From: Salinicola endophyticus
Lineage (GTDB): Bacteria > Pseudomonadota > Gammaproteobacteria > Pseudomonadales > Halomonadaceae
Assembly (NCBI RefSeq): GCF_040536835.1
Contig: NZ_CP159578.1
Location: 3,472,001 to 3,536,000 of the forward strand
Length of the DNA stretch: 64,000 bases
Direction of reading: 5' to 3'
Shown here: positions 30,811 to 39,910 of the stretch, in pieces
Numbering within the stretch: the stretch's first letter is position 1
Layout of the letters: every line of letters begins with the position of its first letter
The notes under the pieces: model-generated
Told to the model about the DNA's origin: nothing
What the model saw: only the letters and a program-made list of their open reading frames with translations
The model's database searches: none
Translations under genes and position numbers: made by a program

Positions 30811-30887
30811 GGGGATCTCTCCTGGTAATTGCGGGGCGTGTCGGCAGGACCGGCTGGCGGAATGCGATTCTCATCCAGCGGATACGC

Positions 30888-30915
30888 GATGGCGTGCGCT
30901 TTCGCGCACGCCATC
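30888..30915. other. Stable hairpin between tsf and pyrH
   Basis: A perfect 12-bp stem (GATGGCGTGCGC, 30888-30899, with GCGCACGCCATC, 30904-30915) and a TTTC loop. There is no T run on either strand, so it may be an mRNA processing or stability element rather than an intrinsic terminator. Confidence 0.55.
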
Positions 30916-30971
30916 ACTGGGAGCAGTCGCGGACGCCTGGCGACCACCGCTCCCGACGGACATCACGGGGC

Positions 30972-31838
30972 TCAGCGGCGAGCCTGTTCCATGACTTCCT
31001 TGGCGAAATCGACCTCTTCCTTCTCGATGCCCTCGCCGACCTCGAAACGCGTGAAGCCGATGACTTCGCCGCCAGCGCTCTTGGCGTACTCGGCCACGGA
31101 CTGGTTCGGGTCCTTGACGAACGGCTGCTCGGTCAGGCTGTTCTCGGCCAGGTACTTCTTCAGACGGCCCTGGACCATCTTCTCGGCGATTTCGCTCGGC
31201 TTGCCGGCCATGTCCGGCTGGGCCAGGATGATCGCCTTCTCCTGATCGAGCTGCTCCTGCGGCATCTCTTCCGGACGCGCGACGACCGGGTTGATCGCGG
31301 CCACGTGCATGGCGACGTCCTTGGCCACTTCGGCGTTGCCGCCCTTGAGCACGGTCAGCACGCCGATACGGTCACCGTGGACGTAGGCACCGACCACGCC
31401 ACCTTCCGGCGCATCGACGACCACCGCGCGGCGCACGGAGATGTTCTCGCCGATCTTCTGCACCAGCTGGTTGCGCGCGTCTTCCAGTTCACCGTCCATG
31501 ATCGCGGCGATGTCTTCGGACTTGGCCTCGAACACCTTGGCCATGACCTTGTCAGCGAAGCTCTTGAAGTTATCGTCACGCGATACGAAGTCGGTCTCGG
31601 AGTTGACTTCGAGCATCGCGCCGTAGCTGCCGTCGGCGGCCACGCGGGTGACGATGGCGCCTTCGGCGGCGGTACGGCCGGCCTTCTTGGCTGCCTTGAG
31701 GCCAGAGTTCTTGCGCAGATCTTCGATCGCACGCTCGATGTCGCCATCGGCTTCGGTGAGTGCCTTCTTGCACTCCATCATGCCGAGACCGGTACGCTCA
31801 CGCAGTTCCTTGACTAGAGAAGCGCTGATAGCTGCCAT
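30972..31838 (-). CDS. tsf: Elongation factor Ts
   Basis: A 288-residue guanine nucleotide exchange factor for EF-Tu (E. coli, 283). The N-terminal UBA-like domain is [20 protein letters not shown] (4-23), followed by [15 protein letters not shown]. The EF-Tu-contacting TDFVSRDD motif lies near residue 80, and the coiled-coil and C-terminal modules are present. The start [13 protein letters not shown] was taken rather than a longer frame. Expression relative to rpsB is likely set by the terminator-like hairpin in the gap between them. Confidence 0.99.
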   Translation of the reverse strand: MAAISASLVKELRERTGLGMMECKKALTEADGDIERAIEDLRKNSGLKAAKKAGRTAAEGAIVTRVAADGSYGAMLEVNSETDFVSRDDNFKSFADKVMAKVFEAKSEDIAAIMDGELEDARNQLVQKIGENISVRRAVVVDAPEGGVVGAYVHGDRIGVLTVLKGGNAEVAKDVAMHVAAINPVVARPEEMPQEQLDQEKAIILAQPDMAGKPSEIAEKMVQGRLKKYLAENSLTEQPFVKDPNQSVAEYAKSAGGEVIGFTRFEVGEGIEKEEVDFAKEVMEQARR

Positions 31839-31903
31839 GTGAGTCCCTCTGCAAATCGCTGTTTCGTCTGACGAACGGCGCCCGCGGGGCACCGCTGCGG
31901 GTG

Positions 31904-31928
31904 TAAAAAGGGGGCTCGATAGCCCCCT
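31904..31928 (-). terminator. Attenuating terminator between rpsB and tsf
   Basis: On the minus strand an AGGGGGCT/AGCCCCCT stem (31921-31928 with 31909-31916) has an ATCG loop and is followed by TTTTTA. It lies in the 165-base intercistronic gap. As no new tsf promoter was obvious after it, partial termination that lowers tsf relative to rpsB is the likely role. Confidence 0.8.
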
Positions 31929-32003
31929 CTGTCTGCGCTGATGTCGGCGATCCGGTGACCGCCCTGCGGGAGCACGCCCAACGCAGACACGATGCCTGCG
32001 GCG

Positions 32004-32738
32004 TTACTCGGCCGCGGCGTCGCTGGTCTCGCTGACTTCGACGAACTCGTCCGGACGGCCTTCCTTCGCCTTGGCGCAAGCATCGGCGATCGCCTGCACG
32101 TAGATCTGGATCGCGCGGATGGAGTCGTCGTTACCCGGGATGACGTAGTCGACGCCGTCCGGGTTGGAGTTGGTGTCGACCACGCCGATGACCGGAATGC
32201 CAAGCTTGTTGGCTTCGTTGATCGCGATGCGCTCGTGGTCGACGTCGATCACGAACAGCGCGTCGGGCAGGCCACCCATCTCCTTGATACCGCCGATGGA
32301 ACGCTCGAGCTTCTCTTGCTCGCGGGTCGCCATCAGGACTTCTTTCTTGGTCAGCTTCTCGAAGGTGCCATCTTCACGCATGGTCTCGAGTTCACGCAGA
32401 CGCTTGATCGACTGACGAATGGTCTTGTAGTTCGTCAGCATGCCGCCCAGCCAGCGGTGGTTGACGAACGGCTGACCGACGCGATTCGCCTCTTCCTTGA
32501 TGATCTTGCTGGCGGAACGCTTGGTGCCGACGAACAGGATCTTGTTGTTGGAAGCGGCCATCTTCTCGACCACGCCAGTGGCTTCGAGCAGCGCCGGCAG
32601 GGTATGTTCGAGGTTGATGATGTGAATCTTGTTACGCGCGCCAAAGATGTACTGACCCATCTTCGGGTTCCAGTAACGGGTCTGGTGACCGAAGTGTGCA
32701 CCTGCTTTGAGCAGGTCGCGCATGTTGACTTGTGCCAT
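32004..32738 (-). CDS. rpsB: 30S ribosomal protein S2
   Basis: A 244-residue S2 protein (E. coli, 241). It opens [20 protein letters not shown], contains the [21 protein letters not shown] and [13 protein letters not shown] stretches, and ends in an Ala/Asp/Glu-rich tail. S2 binds the 30S head-body junction via S1. It is the first gene of the minus-strand translation/envelope run. A long leader and an AT-rich promoter with a GC-rich discriminator lie upstream. Confidence 0.99.
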   Translation of the reverse strand: MAQVNMRDLLKAGAHFGHQTRYWNPKMGQYIFGARNKIHIINLEHTLPALLEATGVVEKMAASNNKILFVGTKRSASKIIKEEANRVGQPFVNHRWLGGMLTNYKTIRQSIKRLRELETMREDGTFEKLTKKEVLMATREQEKLERSIGGIKEMGGLPDALFVIDVDHERIAINEANKLGIPVIGVVDTNSNPDGVDYVIPGNDDSIRAIQIYVQAIADACAKAKEGRPDEFVEVSETSDAAAE

Positions 32739-33005
32739 GGTGACTCCTGAAGAATCGGGTTGGGCCTCCACACACCCCATGGATCCGACCGCTCGGCGTT
32801 GCCGTCACGGCACCCGGGACCATGTGTCGGTGCGTGTGTGTTTTTTCCGGTGGTACCTCGAGACGAGTGCACTCACCGCCACTGTCGCGTCGACCGCACG
32901 CCGCATCCGCTAGCGCGGCGGGCTCGCTTCACCCCTGATGGCATGAGACATCGCTGTCTCGCGCCGCTTCAGGACGGGAATTGCAGTCGAGCGCGCGGCT
33001 TTATA
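32739..33005 (-). promoter_or_regulatory. rpsB leader and promoter region
   Basis: The 382-base gap between the divergent rpsB and map genes holds a TATAAA -10 box on the minus strand (33005-33000) followed by a GCCGCGCGC discriminator, the pattern seen at promoters under stringent control. The matching -35 is weak. This would give an rpsB leader of roughly 250 bases, long enough for autoregulatory structure as known for S2 in E. coli. The same TTATACCATATAA block may also serve a plus-strand promoter for map (TTGCAG, TATACC). Confidence 0.5.
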
Positions 33006-33120
33006 CCATATAACCCACGCAAGATGAAGTCGCCGGTCGTCGAAGCCAACGCCTCGACGCCGTCTCTGTCGTCTCTTCACCACGGCCTGCGACACCCACC
33101 GAACTCCGCTGCGAGAGCGC

Positions 33121-33912
33121 ATGAACATTCCACGCAAGACACCCGACGAAATCGAAAAAATGCGCGAAGCCGGCCGTCAGGCCGCCGCCGTGTTCGACAT
33201 GATCACCCCCCACGTCGTCGCCGGCGTCTCCACCGGCGAGCTCGACCGCCTGTGCCACGACTTCATCGTCAAAGAGCTCGGCTCGACCCCGGCACCGCTC
33301 AACTACCACGGCTTCCCCAAGTCGATCTGCACCTCTCTCAACCACGTCGTCTGCCACGGTATCCCCGACTTCGACAAGAAGCTCAAGCACGGCGACATCA
33401 TGAACATCGACATCACCGTGAAGACCGCCGACGGCTATCACGGCGACAGCAGCATGATGTTCGTGATCGGCGAGACGATCCAGGGCGAGCGCCTCTGCCG
33501 CGTGACCCAGGAGTGCCTCTACAAGGCCATGGCCGAGGTGCGCCCGGGCGTGCGGCTCTCCACCATCGCGCGAGTGATCCAGGGCCACGCCGAAGGCTTC
33601 GGCTACTCGGTGGTGCGCGACTTCTGCGGCCACGGTATCGGCGCCGGCTTCCACGAGGAGCCCCAGGTGCTGCACTATGACGGCTATGCGCCCGAGGCCG
33701 ACGCCGAGCTCGCATCCGGCATGTGCCTGACCATCGAACCGATGCTCAATGCCGGCGGCTATCGCACCAAGGTACTGCGCGACGGCTGGACCGCGGTGAC
33801 CAAGGACAAGAGCCTGTCGGCCCAGTGGGAGCACACCCTGCTGGTCACCGACACCGGCGTCGAGGTGCTCACTGCCCGCGCCGACGAAGACCTGAGCTTT
33901 CTTTCCGCCTGA
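33121..33912 (+). CDS. map: Methionine aminopeptidase, type I
   Basis: A 263-residue enzyme (E. coli, 264) that removes the initiator Met from nascent proteins. The metal-binding and catalytic residues of the pita-bread fold are visible: CHGIPDFDKKLKHGDIMNID (His, Asp), the second Asp in GYHGDSSMMFV, His in CGHGIGAGFHEEP, Glu in CLTIEPML, and Glu in SAQWEHTLLVT. The gene is divergent from rpsB and starts the plus-strand run. glnD follows after 63 bases that include a small GGGGTCGC/GCGACCCC hairpin. Confidence 0.98.
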   Translation: MNIPRKTPDEIEKMREAGRQAAAVFDMITPHVVAGVSTGELDRLCHDFIVKELGSTPAPLNYHGFPKSICTSLNHVVCHGIPDFDKKLKHGDIMNIDITVKTADGYHGDSSMMFVIGETIQGERLCRVTQECLYKAMAEVRPGVRLSTIARVIQGHAEGFGYSVVRDFCGHGIGAGFHEEPQVLHYDGYAPEADAELASGMCLTIEPMLNAGGYRTKVLRDGWTAVTKDKSLSAQWEHTLLVTDTGVEVLTARADEDLSFLSA

Positions 33913-33975
33913 CCGTCCCCTGCCCGCCCGGGGTCGCCTGGCGACCCCCTTCATCGATCGGGAGCGCTCGCGTTC

Positions 33976-36648
33976 ATGCTGCTGCATCACTATCGGTTCC
34001 AGCCCGACGAATCGCTGTTCGACGTCGCCGCGTTCCGTGCCGAGCTCGCCCGTGAACGCCAGCCCATTCCGGCGTTCAAGCAGGCCCTGGCGACCCTCCA
34101 CGAGCGTCTCGATGCACGCTTCCGTCAGGGCAGCGATATCCGCGACCTGGTCCACGGCCGCGCCTGGTGCCTGGACCGCCTGCTCGAAGTCGCCTGGGAG
34201 CGCTTCGACTGGCACGACGACGGCATCGCCCTGCTCGCGGTGGGCGGCTACGGGCGCGGCGAGCTGCACCCCTACTCCGACATCGATCTGCTGCTGCTGC
34301 TCGAGCACGACGACGACACCCCCTACCGCGAGGCGCTGACCGGCTTCATCACCTTTTTGTGGGACATCGGCCTGGAGATCGGCCAGAGCGTGCGTTCGCT
34401 CAACGACTGCGAGCGCGAGGCGCGCGCCGACATCACGGTGATCACCAACCTGCTCGAGACGCGCACCCTGGCCGGCCCCGAGCGCCTGCGCGGGGCCATG
34501 CGCGAGCGCCTGTCGGCGCGCCACATGTGGTCGTCGGCGGCCTTCTTCGAGGGCAAGTGGCAGGAACAGATCACTCGCCACTACAAGCACAACAACTCCG
34601 AGTATCACCTCGAGCCCAATCTCAAGAGCGCTCCGGGCGGGCTGCGCGACATCCAGATGATCGGCTGGGTGGCCAAGCGCCACTTCGGCCCGCTGCGCTA
34701 CGAGGACGTGGTCGCCCAGGGCTTCATGAACGACGCCGAGCTGCGCATCCTGAGCCAGGGTCAGGCGTTCCTGTGGCAGGTACGCTACGCCCTGCACATG
34801 CTCACCGGGCGCGCCGAGGATCGCCTGCTGTTCGACCATCAGCGCGCCCTGGCGGCACTGTTCGGCTATGTCGACACCCGCGAACGGCTGGCGGTGGAGC
34901 AGTTCATGAAGGCCTACTACCGCCACGTCACCGCGCTGGCCGGCCTCAACGACATGCTGCTGCAGCACTTCGACGAAGTCATCCTGCGCGCCGGCGAAGC
35001 GCTGGAGGTGAAACCGATCAATTCGCGTTTCGAGACCAAGGGCGGCTATATCCAGCTGCGCCACCCCAACGTCTTCGTGCGCCGCCCGGGGGCGCTGCTC
35101 GAACTGTTCCTGGTGATGGCCCAGCACCCCGAGATCGAGGGCGTGCGCGCCGACACCATCCGCCAGATCCGCGACCACCGCCACCTGATCGATGACGCCT
35201 TCCGTCAGGATCTGCGCCACCAGAGCCTGTTCATGGAGCTGCTGCGCAGCGGCGGCGACGTGCCCACCCAGCTGACACGGATGAACCGTTATGGCGTGCT
35301 GGGCAAGTATCTGCCCGAGTTCGGCGAGGCGGTGGGGCTGATGCAGCACGATCTATTCCACATCTATACCGTCGACGCCCACACCCTGCGCCTGCTGAGC
35401 TTTCTGCAGCGCTTCCGCGAGGCCCGCGACAGTGACGAGTACAGCGTCGCCATCGAAGTGATCCAGAAGCTGCCCAAGCTCGAACTGCTATGGATAGCCG
35501 GGCTCTATCACGATATCGGCAAGGGCCGCGGCGGCGACCACTCGCAGCTGGGCGCGGTGGATGCCGCCGACTTCGCCACCCGCCACGACCTGTCACCCTG
35601 GGATACGCGCCTGGTGGCGTGGCTGGTGGAGCACCATCTACTGATGTCGAAGACCGCGCAGAAGCGCGACATCTCCGACCCCGACGTGATCCACGCCTTC
35701 GCCCGCACCGTGCGCGACGAGGTCCACCTCGACTATCTCTACGTGCTCACCGTGGCCGACATCAGCGCTACCAATCCGTCGCTATGGAACGGCTGGCGCG
35801 CCTCGCTGATGCGCCAGCTCTATACCGAGACCCGGCGTGTGCTGCGGCGCGGGCTCGACAACACGATCGACCGCCAGGGCTGGGTCAGCGAGACCCGCGA
35901 GGAGGCGCTCGGCCTGCTGCGCGCCATCGGCGCCGACAGCGAGCGGGTCGAGGCGCTGTGGCAGACCTTCGGCGAGGACTATTTCCTGCAGTACACCGCC
36001 AGCGAGATCGCCTGGCAGACCCAGGGCATCCTCGCCCACCAGACGCCGCTGCCGCTGATCCTGGTCAGCGCCCCCAGCGCCGACATGACCGAGGGCGGCA
36101 CCAAGATCTTCATCCATACCCGCTCGGTGGACGACCTGTTCGCCGCCACCGCCGCGGCGATGGAGCAGCTGGGGCTGTCGATCCACGACGCGCGCATCGC
36201 CACCTCCAGCGACGACTGGACGCTCAACACCTTCATCCTGCTCGACGACGACGGCGATGCGATCCGCGATCCGGCACGCCTCGAGGAGGTGCGCCGCTAT
36301 CTGGTCGAGGAGCTCGACGACCCCGACGACTATCCGCAGATCGTCAGTCGCCACACGCCGCGCCAGCTCAAGCACTTCAAGGTGCCGATCGAAGTGATCA
36401 TCGAGCAGGATCCGGCCAACGAGCGCACTTCACTGGAGCTGATCGCCCCCGACCGCCCGGGCCTGCTGGCGCGCGTGGGGCGCATCTTCATGGAGCAGAA
36501 CATCGCGCTGTCGGCGGCCAAGATCGCCACCCTAGGCGAACGCGTCGAGGACGTCTTCTTCATCACCGACAAGCAGGGCCGCCCGCTGACCGACCCCGAA
36601 GCGCAGCGGCGCCTGCGTGAACGCCTGTGCGAGGCGCTCGACGTCTGA
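33976..36648 (+). CDS. glnD: PII uridylyltransferase / uridylyl-removing enzyme
   Basis: An 890-residue nitrogen sensor, the same length as E. coli GlnD. The nucleotidyltransferase motif is GGYGRGELHPYSDIDLLLL (about 88-106). The HD hydrolase domain shows AGLYHDIGKGRGGDHSQLGA (about 508-527). Two ACT domains end the protein (TKIFIHTRSVDDLFAATAAA and TSLELIAPDRPGLLARVGR), where glutamine is sensed. GlnD adds UMP to PII proteins in nitrogen limitation and removes it in excess. A GGGAG element lies 12 bases before the ATG. Its place next to map and dapD is conserved. Confidence 0.98.
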   Translation: MLLHHYRFQPDESLFDVAAFRAELARERQPIPAFKQALATLHERLDARFRQGSDIRDLVHGRAWCLDRLLEVAWERFDWHDDGIALLAVGGYGRGELHPYSDIDLLLLLEHDDDTPYREALTGFITFLWDIGLEIGQSVRSLNDCEREARADITVITNLLETRTLAGPERLRGAMRERLSARHMWSSAAFFEGKWQEQITRHYKHNNSEYHLEPNLKSAPGGLRDIQMIGWVAKRHFGPLRYEDVVAQGFMNDAELRILSQGQAFLWQVRYALHMLTGRAEDRLLFDHQRALAALFGYVDTRERLAVEQFMKAYYRHVTALAGLNDMLLQHFDEVILRAGEALEVKPINSRFETKGGYIQLRHPNVFVRRPGALLELFLVMAQHPEIEGVRADTIRQIRDHRHLIDDAFRQDLRHQSLFMELLRSGGDVPTQLTRMNRYGVLGKYLPEFGEAVGLMQHDLFHIYTVDAHTLRLLSFLQRFREARDSDEYSVAIEVIQKLPKLELLWIAGLYHDIGKGRGGDHSQLGAVDAADFATRHDLSPWDTRLVAWLVEHHLLMSKTAQKRDISDPDVIHAFARTVRDEVHLDYLYVLTVADISATNPSLWNGWRASLMRQLYTETRRVLRRGLDNTIDRQGWVSETREEALGLLRAIGADSERVEALWQTFGEDYFLQYTASEIAWQTQGILAHQTPLPLILVSAPSADMTEGGTKIFIHTRSVDDLFAATAAAMEQLGLSIHDARIATSSDDWTLNTFILLDDDGDAIRDPARLEEVRRYLVEELDDPDDYPQIVSRHTPRQLKHFKVPIEVIIEQDPANERTSLELIAPDRPGLLARVGRIFMEQNIALSAAKIATLGERVEDVFFITDKQGRPLTDPEAQRRLRERLCEALDV

Positions 36649-36670
36649 CCCGGGTTCCCGACGCCCCGGT

Positions 36671-36699
36671 TTGAGCCGGGGTGCCGGGACGCCTATAAT
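36671..36699 (+). promoter_or_regulatory. Strong sigma-70 promoter for the Spx-like gene, dapD and dapE
   Basis: TTGAGC (36671-36676), a 17-base spacer and a perfect TATAAT (36694-36699) lie just after the glnD stop. Transcription would begin about 30 bases before the next start codon. A CCCCGG/CCGGGG palindrome overlaps the -35 region. Confidence 0.75.
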
Positions 36700-36734
36700 C
36701 GGCGGCTTTGCGACACTGCGAGCAGCCGGCGACC

Positions 36735-37082
36735 ATGACCACCACCCTGTATGGCATCAAGACCTGCGATACCTGCCGCAAGGCGCGGCGCCAGCTGGCC
36801 GACCAGGGCGTGGAGTATCGCTATCACGATCTGCGTGCGGACGGCCTGGACGCCGCACTGCTCGATCGTCTGCTCGCCGCGGCCGACTGGCAGACGCTGC
36901 TCAACACCCGCAGCACCACCTGGCGCGGGCTCGACGATCACGCCAAGCAGGACGTCGATGCGACGCGGGCGCGCGAGCTGATGCTGGAGCACCCGACGCT
37001 GCTCAAACGTCCGCTGCTGGCCCGGGGCGAGACGCTGATCGTCGGTTTCGACCCGGCCCGCTACGCCACCCTGGGAGCCTGA
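36735..37082 (+). CDS. ArsC/Spx-family (YffB-like) reductase-fold protein
   Basis: A 115-residue thioredoxin-fold protein of the ArsC/Spx/YffB family. The N-terminal motif is YGIKTCDTCRKARRQL (about 5-20), with a CxxC pair, then DLRADGLDAALLDRL, STTWRGLDD and a C-terminal LKRPLLARGETLIVGFDP. Most family members of this YffB branch are found beside dapE-type genes and have no settled function. Arsenate reduction is unlikely because the ArsC arginine triad is not clear. The start at 36735 follows CAGCCGGCGACC, with little Shine-Dalgarno. It heads the dapD-dapE transcript. Confidence 0.88.
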   Translation: MTTTLYGIKTCDTCRKARRQLADQGVEYRYHDLRADGLDAALLDRLLAAADWQTLLNTRSTTWRGLDDHAKQDVDATRARELMLEHPTLLKRPLLARGETLIVGFDPARYATLGA

Positions 37083-37152
37083 TCGGCGCCGCCCACGATA
37101 CCGCCACACCCAAGGCCCCATTCACCGCCTTCATGATCAAGAGGATTTCGCG

Positions 37153-38175
37153 ATGCTGAGCTTCGCACTAGGAACCGGCACCCAGAACGCCCAGGGCGAC
37201 TGGCTCGAGGTCTACTATCCGGCACCGCTCTACCAGCCCGACGAGGCTTTGGTCAGCGCCGCCCGTCAGGCGCTGAAGGGCGCCGAGGATGAAGTGGTGA
37301 GCTTCCTTCCCGAGCACTGCGCCGACCTGGCCCAGGCGCTGCGGGATGCCGGGGCGCCCGAGCAGGCGGAGATCGCCGAGGCGTTCGCCACCGCTCAGCG
37401 GCCGCTGGTCGCGGTATTTCTGGCAGAGGACCATGCGCCGGAGAGCGTGCCCGAGGTCTATCTCAAGCTGCATCTGCTCTCGCACCGCCTGGTCAAGCCG
37501 CACGGGCTCAAGCTCGACGGCATGTTCGGCCTGCTCAAGAACGTCGCCTGGACCAGCGAAGGCGCCATCGACGTCGAGGAGCTACCCGCGCGTCGGCTCC
37601 AGGCGCGCCTGGCCGGTCGCCCGCTCTCGGTGGACTGCGTCGACAAGTTCCCCAAGATGACCGACTACGTGGTGCCCAAGGGTATCCGCATCGGCGACAC
37701 CGCGCGGGTACGTCTGGGCGCCTATCTGGGCGAAGGGGTCACGGTGATGCACGAGGGCTTCTGCAATTTCAACGCCGGGGCCGAAGGGCCGGGCATGATC
37801 GAAGGCCGCATCTCCGCCGGCGTGTTCGTCGGCAAGGGCTCCGACCTGGGCGCCGGCTGCTCCACCATGGGCACCCTCTCCGGCGGCGGCAACGTGGTCA
37901 TCAGCATCGGCGAGAACTGCCTGATCGGCGCCAATGCCGGCCTCGGCATTCCGCTCGGCGACCGCTGCACCATCGAGGCCGGGCTCTACGTCACCGCCGG
38001 CGCCAAGGTGACGGTGCTCGACGATCAGGGCCAGGCGGTGGAGACCGTGGCCGCGCGCGAACTCGCCGGCCAGAGCGACCTGCTGTTCGTGCGCCACTCG
38101 GTGAGCGGGCGCCTGGAGTGCCGCACCAACAAGAGCGCCGTGGCGCTCAACGAAGCCCTGCACGCCCACAACTGA
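37153..38175 (+). CDS. dapD: 2,3,4,5-tetrahydropyridine-2,6-dicarboxylate N-succinyltransferase
   Basis: A 340-residue DapD of the longer, Pseudomonas-like form rather than the 274-residue E. coli form. It succinylates tetrahydrodipicolinate in the lysine and meso-DAP pathway. The C-terminal left-handed beta-helix is visible ([20 protein letters not shown], about 197-216, then [20 protein letters not shown] and [20 protein letters not shown]). AAGAGGATTTCGCG precedes the ATG. dapE lies 16 bases downstream, putting the succinylase branch enzymes together. Confidence 0.96.
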   Translation: MLSFALGTGTQNAQGDWLEVYYPAPLYQPDEALVSAARQALKGAEDEVVSFLPEHCADLAQALRDAGAPEQAEIAEAFATAQRPLVAVFLAEDHAPESVPEVYLKLHLLSHRLVKPHGLKLDGMFGLLKNVAWTSEGAIDVEELPARRLQARLAGRPLSVDCVDKFPKMTDYVVPKGIRIGDTARVRLGAYLGEGVTVMHEGFCNFNAGAEGPGMIEGRISAGVFVGKGSDLGAGCSTMGTLSGGGNVVISIGENCLIGANAGLGIPLGDRCTIEAGLYVTAGAKVTVLDDQGQAVETVAARELAGQSDLLFVRHSVSGRLECRTNKSAVALNEALHAHN

Positions 38176-38191
38176 TCCGGCCGGAGCCACC

Positions 38192-39349
38192 ATGTCTGAC
38201 GCGTCATCGACGACCGCGCACTCTGCCACCCAGGCCCTGGCCCTCGAACTGCTCGCGCGGCCGTCGGTCACGCCGGACGACCACGGCTGCCAGGCGCTGA
38301 TGATCGAGCGCCTGGCGCGGCTCGGTTTCGACGTCGAACGCATGACCATCGGCGGTATCGACAACTTCTGGGCCACCCGCGGCCAGCACGGCCCGGTGCT
38401 GGCCTTCGCCGGCCACACCGACGTGGTGCCCAGCGGCCCGGAGAGCGCCTGGCAATACCCGCCGTTCGACCCTCGCATCGACGCCGAAGGGTTCCTGTGC
38501 GGGCGTGGCGCCGCCGACATGAAGGGCAGTCTGGCGGCGATGGTCACCGCGGTGGAGCGCTTCGTTGCCGCCCACCCCGACCACGCCGGTCGCATCGCCT
38601 TTCTGATCACCGCCGACGAAGAGGGCCCGGCGATCCACGGCACACGGGCGGTGGTCGAACGTCTGCGCGAACGCGCCGAGGCGCTCGACTACTGCATCGT
38701 CGGCGAGCCTTCCTCGACCCGCACCCTGGGTGACGTGATCAAGAACGGCCGGCGCGGCTCCCTCGGCGGCGTGCTCAAGGTGCGCGGCATCCAGGGCCAC
38801 GTGGCCTATCCGCATCTGGCACGCAACCCGATCCATCAGGCGCTGGCGGCGCTGCAGGCGCTGGTCGACGAGTACTGGGACGCCGGCAACGAGTTCTTCC
38901 CCGCCACCAGCTTCCAGATTTCCAACCTGCATGCCGGCACTGGCGCGACCAATGTGGTGCCAGGGGAGCTGGAGGTGACCTTCAACTTCCGCTACTCCAC
39001 CGAGGTGACCCATGAGACGCTACGCGAGCGCGTCGCCGCCCTGCTCGACGCCCATGGCCTCGACTACCAGCTGGAGTGGACGCTCAACGGCGAACCCTTC
39101 CTGACGCCCGGCGGCCTCCTGCTCGAAGCCGCGCGGGCGGCCTGCGAGCAGGAGGCCGGTATCACCCCGACGCTCTCGACCTCCGGAGGCACCTCCGACG
39201 GGCGCTTCATCGCCACGCTCGGCACCCAGGTGATCGAGCTGGGCCCGATCAACGCCACCATCCACCAGGTCGACGAACGCATCCGTGCCGAAGACCTCGA
39301 TATCCTGAGCCGCGTCTACGAAGCGACACTGGTGCGGCTGTTCACCTGA
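38192..39349 (+). CDS. dapE: Succinyl-diaminopimelate desuccinylase
   Basis: A 385-residue M20-family zinc peptidase (E. coli, 375) that removes succinate to give LL-diaminopimelate. Metal ligands are in [12 protein letters not shown] (about 72-83), [17 protein letters not shown] (about 105-121) and [13 protein letters not shown]. The dimerisation domain carries [20 protein letters not shown]. The C-terminus has [16 protein letters not shown] and [13 protein letters not shown] start at 38192 leaves a slightly long N-terminus ([14 protein letters not shown]). GGAGCCACC lies just before it. Confidence 0.97.
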   Translation: MSDASSTTAHSATQALALELLARPSVTPDDHGCQALMIERLARLGFDVERMTIGGIDNFWATRGQHGPVLAFAGHTDVVPSGPESAWQYPPFDPRIDAEGFLCGRGAADMKGSLAAMVTAVERFVAAHPDHAGRIAFLITADEEGPAIHGTRAVVERLRERAEALDYCIVGEPSSTRTLGDVIKNGRRGSLGGVLKVRGIQGHVAYPHLARNPIHQALAALQALVDEYWDAGNEFFPATSFQISNLHAGTGATNVVPGELEVTFNFRYSTEVTHETLRERVAALLDAHGLDYQLEWTLNGEPFLTPGGLLLEAARAACEQEAGITPTLSTSGGTSDGRFIATLGTQVIELGPINATIHQVDERIRAEDLDILSRVYEATLVRLFT

Positions 39350-39356
39350 GGAAGCC

Positions 39357-39749
39357 ATGCAGCGTTTTCCCGACATCGAGATCTATCTGGCCCAGGCCGA
39401 CGTCGACGCCATCACCGCCTGGCTGCGCGAGGCGCTGGCCGACGACGCGCTGACGCTGGCGCGTAGCGGCAAGGGCATCTGGCGCGGCAAGGCGACGTGC
39501 GAGGCGCGCCCGATCAACATCATGCTGGTGGAGCGTGCCGCCGATCACTTCGCCAGCCTGTGGTTCGACTGTGACGCCACGCCCTGGCCCCGCGACACCG
39601 ACTGCGCGCGTGACGCCGCGGTCCGGCTGGGCTGCGAGGCGCGCTGCTCCCTCGGCGGCTGGCAACCGGGGGACGACCCGGACCGTTTCTGGCAGGTGCG
39701 CCCCGACGGTCAGGAAGGCACCATCGACTGGCCCGACCCCGGCCAGTGA
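39357..39749 (+). CDS. Conserved hypothetical protein downstream of dapE
   Basis: A 130-residue protein I do not recognise. It is soluble, with no signal or membrane segment. It has a predicted alpha/beta layout: an N-terminal AQADVDAITAWLREALADD helix, a KGIWRGKATCEARPINIMLVE strand pair, and a Trp- and Pro-rich C-terminus (DPDRFWQVRPDGQEGTIDWP). Four cysteines are scattered (about 48, 71, 82 and 95) with no clear metal motif. Spacing of 7 bases from dapE and a TGAGGAAGCC ribosome site overlapping the dapE stop show it is in the dap transcript. A role in the pathway cannot be inferred from sequence. Confidence 0.8.
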   Translation: MQRFPDIEIYLAQADVDAITAWLREALADDALTLARSGKGIWRGKATCEARPINIMLVERAADHFASLWFDCDATPWPRDTDCARDAAVRLGCEARCSLGGWQPGDDPDRFWQVRPDGQEGTIDWPDPGQ

Positions 39750-39910
39750 GCCCAAGGCCCCGCCCGGGGCCGCCGGCATCCTCTATACTCGCACACAGCG
39801 CTGTCGCCACAGCGCCGCACGGCCCCGTCCGTGACGGTGCCCGAGGCGCAAGCGCCCTCTTCGCGCGCCGGCCCCAGCGGGCAGCGCCAGACCAGGACAA
39901 GGAGGTCCGC

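Noticed and set aside
33001..35349. Open minus-strand frame of about 780 codons opposite map and glnD
   Set aside because: Antisense shadow of two conserved genes, with low-complexity composition and no motif.
36735..37082. Arsenate reductase call for the ArsC-fold gene
   Set aside because: No ars genes nearby and the sequence fits the YffB/Spx branch better.
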